Under the pieces are notes generated by a model. The model made no database searches, was not told the DNA's origin, and saw only the letters and a list, made by a program, of their open reading frames with translations. Positions 1 to 8,716 of a DNA stretch of 64,000 nucleotides are shown here, piece by piece. Every line of letters starts with the position of its first letter. Positions within the stretch are counted from its first letter, which is position 1. The stretch is from Saprospiraceae bacterium (GTDB lineage Bacteria; Bacteroidota; Bacteroidia; Chitinophagales; Saprospiraceae). The stretch spans positions 62,001-126,000 of the forward strand of contig JAIYAP010000022.1 in the NCBI GenBank assembly GCA_027488935.1, written 5' to 3'. The position numbers were made by a program, and so were the translations under genes.

Positions 1-1
1 T

Positions 2-145
2 TTGAGCACCGACTGGCCCAATATTGCCAAAAAGCCCTTCGATCATCCGTTTGGGCCTTACAAAGATACTTTTTCTGAAATACAGCATAAATTCGGTCCG
101 TTTGGGCCCATTGTTGCCTATTACAAGACCTTAAATTCGAAATAA
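2..145 (+). CDS. C-terminal end of an unrecognised protein (partial)
   Basis: An open frame enters from the left edge and ends at TAA 143-145, giving the last 47 residues of a protein that starts outside the window. The tail contains two similar Phe-Gly-Pro-rich segments (HPFGPY and KFGPFGP) and ends YYKTLNSK. It lies 4 bp before the next start on the same strand, so the two are probably co-transcribed. I cannot assign a family from this fragment. Confidence 0.6.
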   Translation: MSTDWPNIAKKPFDHPFGPYKDTFSEIQHKFGPFGPIVAYYKTLNSK

Positions 146-149
146 AGCC

Positions 150-1925
150 ATGCCCACCACGTCCAATCCGCACGACCATAACCTGAAAAGAAGAAGTTTT
201 CTCCGCAATACCTTGTTGGCTGGTTTCGGCGCGGGTTTGGGGCCGTTTACTTTCACGTCGGAAGCGTCCCCCCCCACATCGGAAGCGTCCCCCATTGTGG
301 ACACGTCGGAAGCGTCCCCTCAAATTGTGGATAAATCAGCATCTCAAAGGGACGCTTCCGACGTGTCCACAATGGGGGACGTGTTATCCATCCTACAAAC
401 CACCGACGTACACTGCCAGATCCATCCCCACGACGAATTGTTTTGGGAAAACGATCAAATGGTGTTTCGCAAAACCGCCGGTTACGCCCAGCTCGCCACC
501 CTCTTTGAAAAAACCCGTAAAAGCAATCCCAATACCTTTATTGTGGACACGGGCGATATGTTTCAGGGCAGCGAACTGTCGGTAAAAACCACGGGCAAGG
601 CCATGCAACCCATTTTGAACGGCCTGGGGTATGATTTGTATTTGCCCGGAAACTGGGAAGTGGTGTATTACAAGCAAAACATGCAAACCCTGCTGGGTGG
701 ACTGGATGCACCCAAAATATGCGCCAACATGTACCACGACCTGGGCGAGGGCAAAAAAGGCGAGCTCATTTTCCCGCCCTATTTTACCTGGTCACGACTG
801 GAGGTGAAAATCGGTTTTTTGGGTTACACCGATCCGCTGGTGCCTTTACGCCAATCGCCCGCCTATTCCAAAGGCATCATTTACACCAAACCAGAAGAAA
901 ACCTGGCCTATTACGTGCAGGTGTTGCGCGAACAGGAGCAATGCGATTTTATCATTATGCTATCGCATTTGGGGCTTTCCCAACAAATTGCGCTCTCGAA
1001 TATGCCCGAATGTGCGGGGGTAAATTACATTTTTGGCGGCGATACCCATGAGCGCGTGCGTGTACCGATTGAAGGTAAATACGCCAAAGTCGTGGAGCCC
1101 GGCGCTTTTGGCTCTTTCGTAGGCCGGCTGGATCTGAAAATCAAAGATGGTAAAATTGTAGGAGAGCAGTATGAACTGATGGAGGTGTCACCTCAAAAAT
1201 ACAAGGCGCAAAAACAAATGACGCAATTGATTCAGGAAATGGAAGCGCCCTTTACCGCCGAAATTGAAAAAGTAGTTGGATACAGCAAAGTGCCGTTGTA
1301 CCGCTATTTTGTGATCGAAAACACCATTGATACCCTCATTTTGGACGCCCTTTCGTGGAAAGTCTCCGCGGATATCGTGCTTTCCAACGGATTTCGCTTT
1401 TGTCCACCCCGCAGTACACCCAATGCCGATGGCCTGATTCCGATCACTGAAGGTTATATTTTTGATATGTTGCCGGTAGATGCGCGGGTGCGTACCGGCA
1501 AGGTAAGTGGTGCTGAATTGCGGGTGTGGTTAGAAAAAGAACTCAACAATGTATTTTCAAAAGATGCTTCCAAGCGTTTTGGCGGTTGGGTGGTGAAAAT
1601 GCGGGGTATGGAAATCACCTTTAATGCCTTTGGGGAACAAGGGAAGCGCGTTCAATCGGTACAGGTGGGCGGGCAGCCGTTACAGCCCGAACGGATCTAC
1701 AGTGTGGTTGCTTGTGAACGGGAAGGTGATCCGGCCACCATGTTGTGCCGCATCCCCAATGTACAGGATGGCAAAAACTTCGATTTTACCTTGCATCCGG
1801 TCTTGAAAGAATACCTGGCAATACATTCTCCAGTTTCGCCTTTACCCAAAGGCGCAGCGCGGGCCCTGGATGCCTCCCCGCAATTGTTGTCTCAGGTGAG
1901 CGGCGTGCCTTACCAGTTTAAATAG
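150..1925 (+). CDS. Tat-exported metallophosphoesterase, SoxB/5'-nucleotidase-like
   Basis: A 591-aa calcineurin-like phosphoesterase with a 5'-nucleotidase C-terminal domain. The N-terminus has a twin-arginine signal (KRRSFLRNTLLAGFGAG), implying folded export to the periplasm. The metal-site motifs follow in order: DVHCQIH, DTGDMFQG, PGNWE, LSHLG and GGDTHERV. The usual GNH[D/E] motif reads GNWE, reminiscent of SoxB-type proteins (HWE there), so thiosulfohydrolase or nucleotidase-like activity are both possible; this is inference. The C-terminal half (about residues 380-580) matches the substrate domain of 5'-nucleotidases. Residues about 36-77 are low-complexity TSEASP repeats encoded by a palindromic DNA repeat inserted in frame between the signal and the catalytic domain. 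Confidence 0.85.
   Translation: MPTTSNPHDHNLKRRSFLRNTLLAGFGAGLGPFTFTSEASPPTSEASPIVDTSEASPQIVDKSASQRDASDVSTMGDVLSILQTTDVHCQIHPHDELFWENDQMVFRKTAGYAQLATLFEKTRKSNPNTFIVDTGDMFQGSELSVKTTGKAMQPILNGLGYDLYLPGNWEVVYYKQNMQTLLGGLDAPKICANMYHDLGEGKKGELIFPPYFTWSRLEVKIGFLGYTDPLVPLRQSPAYSKGIIYTKPEENLAYYVQVLREQEQCDFIIMLSHLGLSQQIALSNMPECAGVNYIFGGDTHERVRVPIEGKYAKVVEPGAFGSFVGRLDLKIKDGKIVGEQYELMEVSPQKYKAQKQMTQLIQEMEAPFTAEIEKVVGYSKVPLYRYFVIENTIDTLILDALSWKVSADIVLSNGFRFCPPRSTPNADGLIPITEGYIFDMLPVDARVRTGKVSGAELRVWLEKELNNVFSKDASKRFGGWVVKMRGMEITFNAFGEQGKRVQSVQVGGQPLQPERIYSVVACEREGDPATMLCRIPNVQDGKNFDFTLHPVLKEYLAIHSPVSPLPKGAARALDASPQLLSQVSGVPYQFK
254..381. repeat. Palindromic 'CGTCGGAAGCGTC' repeat, in-frame inside a gene
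   Basis: Three direct copies of a unit close to cacgtcggaagcgtcccc lie at 254-272, 275-293 and 303-320, and one inverted copy at 348-365. The outer element is a perfect 33-bp inverted repeat, 286-318 against 349-381, with a 30-nt loop. The same unit builds the intergenic palindromes at 23427, 23987 and 24574. Here it is translated within the phosphoesterase, keeps the frame, and sits just after the Tat signal. Confidence 0.95.
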
Positions 1926-2017
1926 GCGCGAAGCAGTAAAAAGTACCATCAGAAACCCAAATTTTACCAACGTACACGCGCCTGGATGTCGGACCTTTGT
2001 ACCACAAAAATTCAAGT

Positions 2018-2890
2018 ATGAGCGATTATTGGCAACTTTTTACCAGCAGTGCAACGGGTTACGCGCAGTATTTATGGGACACAGTGCTCAATCCCCATTG
2101 GAGTAATTATTTCTATTGGCTCATCGCAATTTCGGTGCTGGTATATGCACTGGAACTGCTTTTCCCCTGGCGGAAAAACCAAAAAGCCATCCGTGAAGAT
2201 TTCTGGCTGGACGCGTTTTACATGTTTTTCAATTTTTTCCTGTTCGGGTTGGTTGGGTATGCGGCCTTGTCTACCGTGGTGTCTCAGGCCTTCAACGATC
2301 TTTTGGCGAACGTTTTTGGTATTAAAAATCTGGTGGCCATTCAGGTGGGCAGTTTGCCGCATTGGGTGCAATTGTTGATTTTGTTTTTGGTACGCGACTT
2401 TGTACAGTGGAATGTACACCGTCTCTTGCATTGGTCGCCCTGGTTGTGGCAATTTCACAAAGTGCATCATTCGGTACGCGAAATGGGGTTTGCAGCACAT
2501 TTGCGCTACCATTTTATGGAAACTATCGTGTATCGTACACTCGAATACCTGCCTTTGGCCATGATTGGTTTTGGTATTCAGGATTTCATTTTGGTACACT
2601 TGTTTACGATTGCAATTGGGCACCTCAATCATGCCAACTTCAAATTACCGCTTGGCCCGTTGAAATATGTGCTAAATAGTCCACAAATGCACATTTGGCA
2701 TCATGTAAAAGATTTGCCCGAGGGCAAAACCGGCATTAATTACGGCATTACCTTATCCGTTTGGGACTATCTTTTTGGCACAGCCTCTATACCGTACGAC
2801 GGACGTGATATTCCATTGGGATTTGAAGATGTGGATACTTATCCGCATGGTTTTTTTAGTCAGATGGCCAAACCGTTTAAAGACAAATAA
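2018..2890 (+). CDS. Sterol desaturase / fatty acid hydroxylase superfamily membrane protein
   Basis: A 290-aa integral membrane di-iron hydroxylase. The histidine clusters are visible: HRLLH (about residue 134), HKVHH (about 147), HLNH, and HIWHH (about 225), the HxxxH/HxxHH pattern that binds two irons. Hydrophobic helices flank them (residues about 24-45, 65-90 and 115-130). The substrate is not evident; sterols, carotenoids or alkyl lipids are all used by the family. I chose ATG 2018 over an in-frame TTG at 1997 because MSDYW begins a normal N-terminus. A small membrane protein follows 20 bp downstream. Confidence 0.88.
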   Translation: MSDYWQLFTSSATGYAQYLWDTVLNPHWSNYFYWLIAISVLVYALELLFPWRKNQKAIREDFWLDAFYMFFNFFLFGLVGYAALSTVVSQAFNDLLANVFGIKNLVAIQVGSLPHWVQLLILFLVRDFVQWNVHRLLHWSPWLWQFHKVHHSVREMGFAAHLRYHFMETIVYRTLEYLPLAMIGFGIQDFILVHLFTIAIGHLNHANFKLPLGPLKYVLNSPQMHIWHHVKDLPEGKTGINYGITLSVWDYLFGTASIPYDGRDIPLGFEDVDTYPHGFFSQMAKPFKDK

Positions 2891-2910
2891 AAACCTTAAA
2901 AAACAACGAG

Positions 2911-3132
2911 ATGAAACCCTGGAACGATTGGAAATTGGTTCTGATTACCTGTATTTTCTTGGGGCTGGCCCCATTTGTGCCAGAACCGCATATCCTTGGT
3001 AAATTGCGCTGGGTAGCAGGAGGTGCCATTGGTATGCAGCCGATGGACTGGTTTGACCTGGCTTTTCATGGGTTGCCCTGGATCTTGCTGCTGCGCCTCG
3101 GGGTGCTTAGGATGTTGGGTAAAAAACAATAA
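2911..3132 (+). CDS. Small two-helix membrane protein, unknown
   Basis: A 73-aa protein with two hydrophobic segments (about 8-24 and 50-68) around a short loop, ending in basic residues (RMLGKKQ). It lies 20 bp after the hydroxylase and 34 bp before the DsrE-like gene, which suggests one operon. The N-terminus MKPWNDWK is typical of small inner-membrane proteins. I do not recognise a named family and infer only membrane location. Confidence 0.65.
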   Translation: MKPWNDWKLVLITCIFLGLAPFVPEPHILGKLRWVAGGAIGMQPMDWFDLAFHGLPWILLLRLGVLRMLGKKQ

Positions 3133-3166
3133 ACACTGCTGTATCTTGGCGCTTAAAAGGAACTAT

Positions 3167-3598
3167 ATGAAACAGATTTTTTTGCTTTTATGTGTGCTGG
3201 CCCTGCCCCTAGCGGCCTGGTCGCAAACCGAATCCCCGATCGTTACCAAAGAAAAACTCAAGGTGGTGTTTCAACTCACATCCAACGATACTTTGGTGCA
3301 AAAATCGCTGGTAAAACAACTCAACAACTTCCTAACGGCAGCGCCCAATGCCAAAATTGAAGTCGTTTGCCACAACAATGGCATCAGTTTTTTACAAACA
3401 GCCCTGACCAAACAAACCGATGGCATCAAAGCGCTGCACGATAAAGGTGTCGATTTTGTGGCCTGCGCCAATACCTTGCGCGAACGCAAAATAAAAGTGG
3501 AGGAATTGTTGTCTGCTTGCCGAATTGTACCCGCTGGGGTGGTGGAAATTGCGATGAAACAACACAAGGGTTGGGCTTATTTAAAAGCAGGATTTTAA
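3167..3598 (+). CDS. Exported DsrE/DsrF-like family protein
   Basis: A 143-aa protein with a clear Sec signal peptide (LLLCVLALPLAAWSQ, cleavage about residue 20). The mature part has the DsrE-like alternating beta-alpha layout: LKVVFQLTSND, AKIEVVCHNNGISF, VDFVACANTLRER and a C-terminal GVVEIAMKQHKGWAYLKAGF segment common in periplasmic DsrE relatives. DsrE proteins handle sulfur transfer, but the exported Bacteroidota versions have no defined job. A frame start exists upstream at 3023 but lies inside the preceding gene; ATG 3167 is preceded by an AAAAGGA ribosome site. It is 2 bp from the AraC gene. Confidence 0.8.
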   Translation: MKQIFLLLCVLALPLAAWSQTESPIVTKEKLKVVFQLTSNDTLVQKSLVKQLNNFLTAAPNAKIEVVCHNNGISFLQTALTKQTDGIKALHDKGVDFVACANTLRERKIKVEELLSACRIVPAGVVEIAMKQHKGWAYLKAGF

Positions 3599-3600
3599 AA

Positions 3601-4485
3601 ATGGCCCAAAAAATTCCCACCTACAGCATTTGCAACTTGTTGGGTGCCGACCGGTGCATGACCGAAATTATCGTGACCCGATTGCGGGATTTTGTCAATA
3701 GTCACCGCGATATTCAGTTTCCGCACCGACATGATTTTTACCAAATCGTGCTGTTTACACGCGGTGGCGGGCGACATGCTATTGATTTTCAGCAATATGA
3801 AGTATTGCCCCACCATGTGTACTACATGGCGCCAGGCCAAATTCACACCTGGGATTTTGATGCCCAAACAGAGGGCTATATTGTCAATTTTAATGAATCT
3901 TTTTTTACCGCCATTTGCCACAACCCGAATTTTGTGCGCGATTTCCCTCTGTTCAACAACATCAGCAGTTTGCCCGTCAATACGCTGGACATGTCTTGTT
4001 GTTCGGAGGTAGAACAAACTTTTGCCCAAATGTTGGAAGAGTTTGAAAAAGGCGGCGATTACCAGATGGATATTTTGCGGGGCATGTTGTTGGTAGTGCT
4101 GGTGCGTTTGTCGCGGGTAGCCCCCAGTACCTTTAAACCGGGCATTTCCAAACACGCGATGATGCTGATGCGACAATTTGAAAAACTGATCGAATCCAAC
4201 TACCGCGACAAGCGATTGCCCAAAGCATACGCCGAAATGTTGTTTGTGACCCCCAACCACCTCAATGCGCTCACCAACGAAATTATCGGAAAAAGCGCGG
4301 GTGAACTGATTCGCGATCGGGTATTGCTGGAGGCCAAACGCTTGCTGGTTAATTCTGATATGATGGTAAGCCAAATTGCCGACACGCTCAATTTTGAGGA
4401 CAATGCCTATTTTACCCGGTTCTTTAAAAAGTACACGGGTGCAACGCCGGAAGTGTTCCGAACTACCTTTGATGCAACAACTTAA
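3601..4485 (+). CDS. AraC-family transcriptional regulator with cupin sensor
   Basis: A 294-aa regulator. Residues about 35-120 form a cupin-like ligand domain (FPHRHDFYQIVLFTRGGG, then the AraC-typical HHVYYMAPGQIHTW). The C-terminal approximately 100 residues carry two helix-turn-helix units, the second with the family signature around VSQIADTLNFEDNAYFTRFF and GATPEVFR. The ligand is unknown. It follows the DsrE-like gene by 2 bp and is followed on the same strand by D-lactate dehydrogenase. Start ATG 3601 was chosen because the longer frame overlaps the previous gene. Confidence 0.9.
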   Translation: MAQKIPTYSICNLLGADRCMTEIIVTRLRDFVNSHRDIQFPHRHDFYQIVLFTRGGGRHAIDFQQYEVLPHHVYYMAPGQIHTWDFDAQTEGYIVNFNESFFTAICHNPNFVRDFPLFNNISSLPVNTLDMSCCSEVEQTFAQMLEEFEKGGDYQMDILRGMLLVVLVRLSRVAPSTFKPGISKHAMMLMRQFEKLIESNYRDKRLPKAYAEMLFVTPNHLNALTNEIIGKSAGELIRDRVLLEAKRLLVNSDMMVSQIADTLNFEDNAYFTRFFKKYTGATPEVFRTTFDATT

Positions 4486-4527
4486 GTGCAGTAGCGGTGT
4501 TGCATGTTACATAAACATCCATACCCC

Positions 4528-5514
4528 ATGAAAATTGCTTTTTTTTCTGCCCAATCATACGATAAAACGTATTTCGATCAAGCCAATACCACCCAGGAAA
4601 TCCGATATTTGGAAGCCCGTTTGGAGCCCCACACGGTTGGCCTGGCTGCTGGATGTAACGCCGTTTGTCTCTTTGTAAATGACCAAGCCAATGCAGAAGC
4701 CATCCAGGAGTTTTCAAAATTGGGCATCCAATTAATCGCCTTACGCTGCGCCGGGTTCAACAACGTGGACATCGAAGCAGCCAAATCATGCGGTATTCCG
4801 GTGGTAAAGGTGCCCGCGTATTCTCCCCATGCCATTGCCGAACACGCCGTGGCGCTCATCCTTACCCTCGACCGAAAAACGCACAAAGCATACAACCGGG
4901 TGCGGGATGGGAATTTCTCCCTGGAACGCTTGATTGGGTTCGATTTGTTCGGAAAAACCGTTGGGGTGGTCGGAACCGGTAAAATTGGCGCGGTTTTTTG
5001 CGAAATCATGCTCGGATTTGGCTGTAAAGTGCTTGCGTACGACATCGCAGCCAATGTAGCCTTGCAAACCAAAGGCGTACAATATGTGCCACTGCCCGAT
5101 TTGCTGGCCCAATCGGATATCGTTTCCTTGCATTGTCCGCTCACCAAAGAAACCCGCCATCTGATCAACGCCGAAAGTGTAAAAGCCATGAAACCCGGCG
5201 CCATGCTCATCAATACCAGCCGCGGCGGATTGATTGATTCGAGTGCGGTTATTGATGCCCTTAAATCGGGACAATTGGGCTATTTGGGCATAGATGTGTA
5301 CGAACAGGAGGAAAAACTGTTTGCACGCGATCTTTCCGATACGATCATACAAGATGACCTGATCTTGCAACTGATGGCCTTCCCGAATGTGTTGATCACC
5401 GCCCACCAGGCTTATTTAACCGAGGAAGCATTGCGCGAAATAGCCCGTATTACTTTGTTGAATATTGACGCTTTTGAAAAAGGGGCTGTTTTGACCAACC
5501 AGGTTGTGTTGTAA
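4528..5514 (+). CDS. ldhA: D-lactate dehydrogenase (2-hydroxyacid dehydrogenase)
   Basis: A 328-aa cytosolic NAD-dependent enzyme that interconverts pyruvate and D-lactate. The N-terminus MKIAFFSAQSYD and early motif LRCAGFNNVD are typical of the fermentative LdhA group. The NAD-binding loop is GVVGTGKIG (about residues 148-156). The catalytic Arg is in NTSRGGLID, the acid in DVYEQEE and the His in ITAHQAYLTEEAL. Length is normal for the family. An ATG at 4504 is in frame but gives a non-conserved extension. The upstream AraC gene and downstream exporter are on the same strand, without clear functional linkage. Confidence 0.93.
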   Translation: MKIAFFSAQSYDKTYFDQANTTQEIRYLEARLEPHTVGLAAGCNAVCLFVNDQANAEAIQEFSKLGIQLIALRCAGFNNVDIEAAKSCGIPVVKVPAYSPHAIAEHAVALILTLDRKTHKAYNRVRDGNFSLERLIGFDLFGKTVGVVGTGKIGAVFCEIMLGFGCKVLAYDIAANVALQTKGVQYVPLPDLLAQSDIVSLHCPLTKETRHLINAESVKAMKPGAMLINTSRGGLIDSSAVIDALKSGQLGYLGIDVYEQEEKLFARDLSDTIIQDDLILQLMAFPNVLITAHQAYLTEEALREIARITLLNIDAFEKGAVLTNQVVL

Positions 5515-5587
5515 GCAGACCCTGGAGTCAACGCCCGGCATGACGCCCATCATCGTTTTATGGCCCTGTTTGCCGCTAATTTGCGGC

Positions 5588-6697
5588 ATGTCTATTCAAA
5601 GAAACCTTTTTATTTTGAAAAACAGCACCCTGCTATTTTGCGCAGTGTGCTGTTTTGTTGCTTGCAAAAAGAAAGCGGAACAAATACAGCCCACCATGCA
5701 ACGCATCACGGAATCGGTGTATGCATCAGGCATGATCAAAAGCAAAGACCAGTATCAGGTGTACGCTACCGTCGCGGGCATTGTGCAGCAAATCAAGGTA
5801 AAAGAAGGGGATTTGGTAAAAAAAGGCGATGTTTTGTTTGTGATTCACAACGAAACATCGGTGCTGAATGCGCAAAATGCACAAATTGCCGCCGATTTCG
5901 CCCAATGGAATACGCAGGGCGACCGCCTGGCAACCCTCAAAAATGCCATTGATCTGGCGCAAAGTAAATTGGCCAATGACTCCCTTTTGGTGGAGCGACA
6001 ACGCGGACTGTGGGCCCAACAAATCGGCTCCAAAGTGGAACTCGAACAACGCGAATTGGCCCTGCTGGCTTCCAAAAACAATTACAGCGCTGCCGTACTC
6101 GCATACCGCGATGTACAAAAACAACTCAAATTCGCAGCCGCCCAATCCCAAAAACAACTGGCCATTAGCAAAAACACGGCCCAGGATTATGTAGTACGTA
6201 GTCAAACCGATGGCCGGGTGTACAGTGTTGATAAAGAAGTGGGCGAAATCGTCAATCCCCAAACTTCCGTGGCCGTGATCGGAAAAGCCGAGGATTTTGA
6301 AACGGAACTGCAAATCGACGAAAATGATATTGTGCAGGTAAAACTCGGACAAAAAGTATTCCTCACACTCGATAGTTACAAAGGCCAGGTATTTGAAGCG
6401 GTGGTAACGAAAATTGACCCGCTCATGCACGAGCGCACCCGAACGTTTACGGTTTTGGCCAATTTTGTGAAAAAACCGCCTACTTTATACCCCAATTTGA
6501 CTACCGAGGCCAATATTTTGCTGTTTACCAGAGAAAACGCTCTTACGATTCCCAGGAGTTTTCTGATCAATGACTCCACCGTCATGCTGGCCAATAAAAC
6601 AACCCAAACGGTCAAAATTGGCCTGAAAGATTATCAAAAAGTGGAAATCCTGAGCGGCCTTACCGCGCAAGCAACCATCTTGAAACCCGCCAAATGA
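5588..6697 (+). CDS. HlyD/MacA-type periplasmic adaptor lipoprotein of an ABC exporter
   Basis: A 369-aa membrane-fusion protein. The N-terminus has a hydrophobic segment ending in a lipobox (CFVAC), so it is probably lipid-anchored. It has a biotinyl-lipoyl half (YATVAGIVQQIKVKEGDLVKKGD), a long alpha-helical hairpin (about residues 100-190), the second lipoyl half (VRSQTDGRVYSVDKEVGEIV) and a beta-barrel domain (LQIDENDIVQVKLGQKVFL). The stop codon overlaps the permease start by 4 bp (ATGA), and the ATPase follows, making a tripartite MacAB-like exporter operon. I chose ATG 5588; the earlier frame overlaps ldhA. Substrate unknown. Confidence 0.88.
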   Translation: MSIQRNLFILKNSTLLFCAVCCFVACKKKAEQIQPTMQRITESVYASGMIKSKDQYQVYATVAGIVQQIKVKEGDLVKKGDVLFVIHNETSVLNAQNAQIAADFAQWNTQGDRLATLKNAIDLAQSKLANDSLLVERQRGLWAQQIGSKVELEQRELALLASKNNYSAAVLAYRDVQKQLKFAAAQSQKQLAISKNTAQDYVVRSQTDGRVYSVDKEVGEIVNPQTSVAVIGKAEDFETELQIDENDIVQVKLGQKVFLTLDSYKGQVFEAVVTKIDPLMHERTRTFTVLANFVKKPPTLYPNLTTEANILLFTRENALTIPRSFLINDSTVMLANKTTQTVKIGLKDYQKVEILSGLTAQATILKPAK

Positions 6698-7953
6698 AGT
6701 ACAAACTGATTGCAGAAATTGCCAGTTCGCTGCTTTTCGCACGTTGGCGGCAATCGCTGGTGGCTGCCGTTGGCGTAATGTTTAGCATCACCATGTTCAT
6801 TGCCCTCCTGGGTTTTATGAACGGCCTCAACGATATGCTCGATGGACTGGTCTTGAACCGAACGCCCCATGTGCGCCTTTTTAATGAAATAAAACCCAAT
6901 CCCAACCAGCCGATTGATCGGTCACCCGACTTCAACACGGGGCATAATTTTATCCAATCCATCAAATCAAGCGGCGGGCGACTCGAAATTTACAACAGCG
7001 CGGCCATTGTCACCACCGTAAGCGCCGATCCGCGTGTGAAAGGTCTTGCGCCTAAAATCACTGCCCCGGTTTTGTACAACGCTGGGTCCATTGATATTAC
7101 CGGCGTGGTCAGTGGCATTGATGTGGTGGCCGAAAATAAGTTGTTTTCGTTCGCAGATTATGTCACCTCGGGTAATACGCTGGATTTGAAAAATGTACCC
7201 AATAGCATTGTGCTGGGCATCGGAGTCGCCCAAAAACTGCTGGCACAGATTGGAGATGTGATTCAGATAACAACGGCCAAAGGGGATCAGTTATCGTTAA
7301 AAGTGGTAGGAATTTTTGAATCCGGCGTAAAAGACCTGGATAAAGTGCAAAGTTATGCCTCCATCGCAACGGCCCAAAAACTGCTGGATCAGTCCAATAC
7401 CTACATTACCGACCTGCAAATCAATTTAAAAGACCTTAAAATGGCGCCGCAAGTGGCCAAAGAATACGCCCGCTTGTTTGATTGCGACGCAGAAGACATT
7501 CAAACTGCCAATGCGCAGTTTGAAACCGGCACTTTTATCCGAACCCTCATTTCGTATGTGGTCGGCATTACCTTGCTCATCGTAGCAGGATTTGGTATTT
7601 ACAACATCCTCAACATGATGATTTATGAAAAAATGGACACCATCGCGATTTTGAAAGCCACCGGTTTTTCGGGCCGCGATGTGCGCAACATATTTCTCGG
7701 GATCGCCTTGAGTATTGGCATCGTGGGCGGCGCAAGCGGACTGTTGTTTGGGTTTTTACTCTCCGTTGCCATCGAGCATGTGCCGTTTAACACCGCTGCC
7801 TTGCCCCTTGTAACGCATTATCCGGTCAATTACGACCCATTTTACTATTTTGTTGGACTCACGTTTGCTTTGGTAACCACCTATTTAGCCGGTTTGTTTC
7901 CTGCTTTAAAAGCAAGTAAAGTGGATCCGGTCATCATCATTCGGGGCAAATAA
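6694..7953 (+). CDS. ABC exporter permease, FtsX/MacB-like (LolC/E type)
   Basis: A 419-aa permease with one N-terminal helix (about 22-45), a large periplasmic MacB-type core domain (about 46-270) and three C-terminal helices with the FtsX pattern (VVGITLLIVAGFGIYNILNM, then KMDTIAILKATGFSGRDV, then the helix ending GLFPALKASKVDPVIIIRGK). The coupling segment IAILKATGFSGRDV is characteristic. It shares ATGA with the adaptor upstream and ends 1 bp before the ATPase. Probable role is mechanotransmission-type export or lipoprotein release; the separate adaptor favours MacB-like export. Confidence 0.9.
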   Translation: MKYKLIAEIASSLLFARWRQSLVAAVGVMFSITMFIALLGFMNGLNDMLDGLVLNRTPHVRLFNEIKPNPNQPIDRSPDFNTGHNFIQSIKSSGGRLEIYNSAAIVTTVSADPRVKGLAPKITAPVLYNAGSIDITGVVSGIDVVAENKLFSFADYVTSGNTLDLKNVPNSIVLGIGVAQKLLAQIGDVIQITTAKGDQLSLKVVGIFESGVKDLDKVQSYASIATAQKLLDQSNTYITDLQINLKDLKMAPQVAKEYARLFDCDAEDIQTANAQFETGTFIRTLISYVVGITLLIVAGFGIYNILNMMIYEKMDTIAILKATGFSGRDVRNIFLGIALSIGIVGGASGLLFGFLLSVAIEHVPFNTAALPLVTHYPVNYDPFYYFVGLTFALVTTYLAGLFPALKASKVDPVIIIRGK

Positions 7954-7954
7954 C

Positions 7955-8635
7955 ATGGCTGATATCGTTTTACAAGCAAAAAAAATCAACAAATACTTCA
8001 ACGACCCGGTGCGGGTAGAAGTGTTGAACGAGATAGATTTTGCCATCCAACAAGGCGAATTTGTGGCCATTACCGGCAAATCCGGCTGCGGAAAATCAAC
8101 CCTCTTGTACATCCTTTCCACCATGGATACCGATTATGAAGGCGAGTTGTGGATAGACGGTGAAATCATGCGCGACAAAACGGAGGCCCAACTGGCGCAC
8201 ATCCGCAATGAAAAAATCGGCTTCGTTTTTCAGTTTCACTACCTCCTGAATGAATTTTCGGTGCTGAAAAACGTGATGTTACCCGGCTTAAAACTCGGAA
8301 AACTTTCGGAAGCAGAAGTAGAACACCGCGCCATGGAGCACCTGACAAAATTAGACATCCAAAGTTTGGCCCTGAAAAAAGCCAACCAGCTTTCCGGCGG
8401 CGAAAAGCAACGCGTGGCTATTGCCCGGGCTTTGATCAATGATCCGATCATCATTATGGGCGATGAACCAACGGGTAACTTAGATAAAAAGAACAGCGAC
8501 ATTGTGTTCGATATTTTCAAACAACTCTCCACGGAAGCAAAACAAACGCTGCTGATTGTCACCCATGATCAGAGTTTTGCGAATAATACGAACCGGATTA
8601 TTGAGATGGAGGACGGGCGGGTTATTTCTTCCTGA
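7955..8635 (+). CDS. ABC transporter ATP-binding protein, LolD/MacB class
   Basis: A 226-aa ATPase. Walker A is GKSGCGKST (residues 41-49), the Q-loop is in [21 protein letters not shown], the signature is LSGGEKQR (about 147-154), Walker B is [13 protein letters not shown] and the H-loop is TLLIVTHD. The FHYLL.EFS Q-loop is typical of the LolD/MacB/FtsE class. It completes the adaptor-permease-ATPase operon. A strong inverted repeat lies immediately downstream. Confidence 0.95.
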   Translation: MADIVLQAKKINKYFNDPVRVEVLNEIDFAIQQGEFVAITGKSGCGKSTLLYILSTMDTDYEGELWIDGEIMRDKTEAQLAHIRNEKIGFVFQFHYLLNEFSVLKNVMLPGLKLGKLSEAEVEHRAMEHLTKLDIQSLALKKANQLSGGEKQRVAIARALINDPIIIMGDEPTGNLDKKNSDIVFDIFKQLSTEAKQTLLIVTHDQSFANNTNRIIEMEDGRVISS

Positions 8636-8649
8636 TTTCGGTGTTGGAT

Positions 8650-8708
8650 ATTCGGTGTTCGGTGTTCGATATTTTAAAAAGGGAACAGCAGAACACCGAA
8701 CACCGAAT
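8650..8708. terminator. Inverted repeat between convergent genes (bidirectional terminator candidate)
   Basis: Perfect 18-bp arms (8650-8667 and 8691-8708) contain the duplicated word cggtgttcggtgttc, with a 23-nt loop rich in A/T. It sits between the ATPase stop (8635) and the GerW-like gene stop (8717), which converge. There is no long U-tract, so a REP-like element is an alternative. Confidence 0.6.
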
Positions 8709-8716
8709 TTCGAAAT

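Noticed and set aside
254-365. CRISPR-like array from the repeated 'tcggaagcgtcc' units
   Set aside because: The units are about 18 bp, directly adjacent or inverted, lack uniform unique spacers and lie within a coding frame; no cas genes are in the window.
3023-3166. Longer start for the DsrE-like protein
   Set aside because: The extension lies inside the upstream small membrane protein gene in another frame and would bury the signal peptide.
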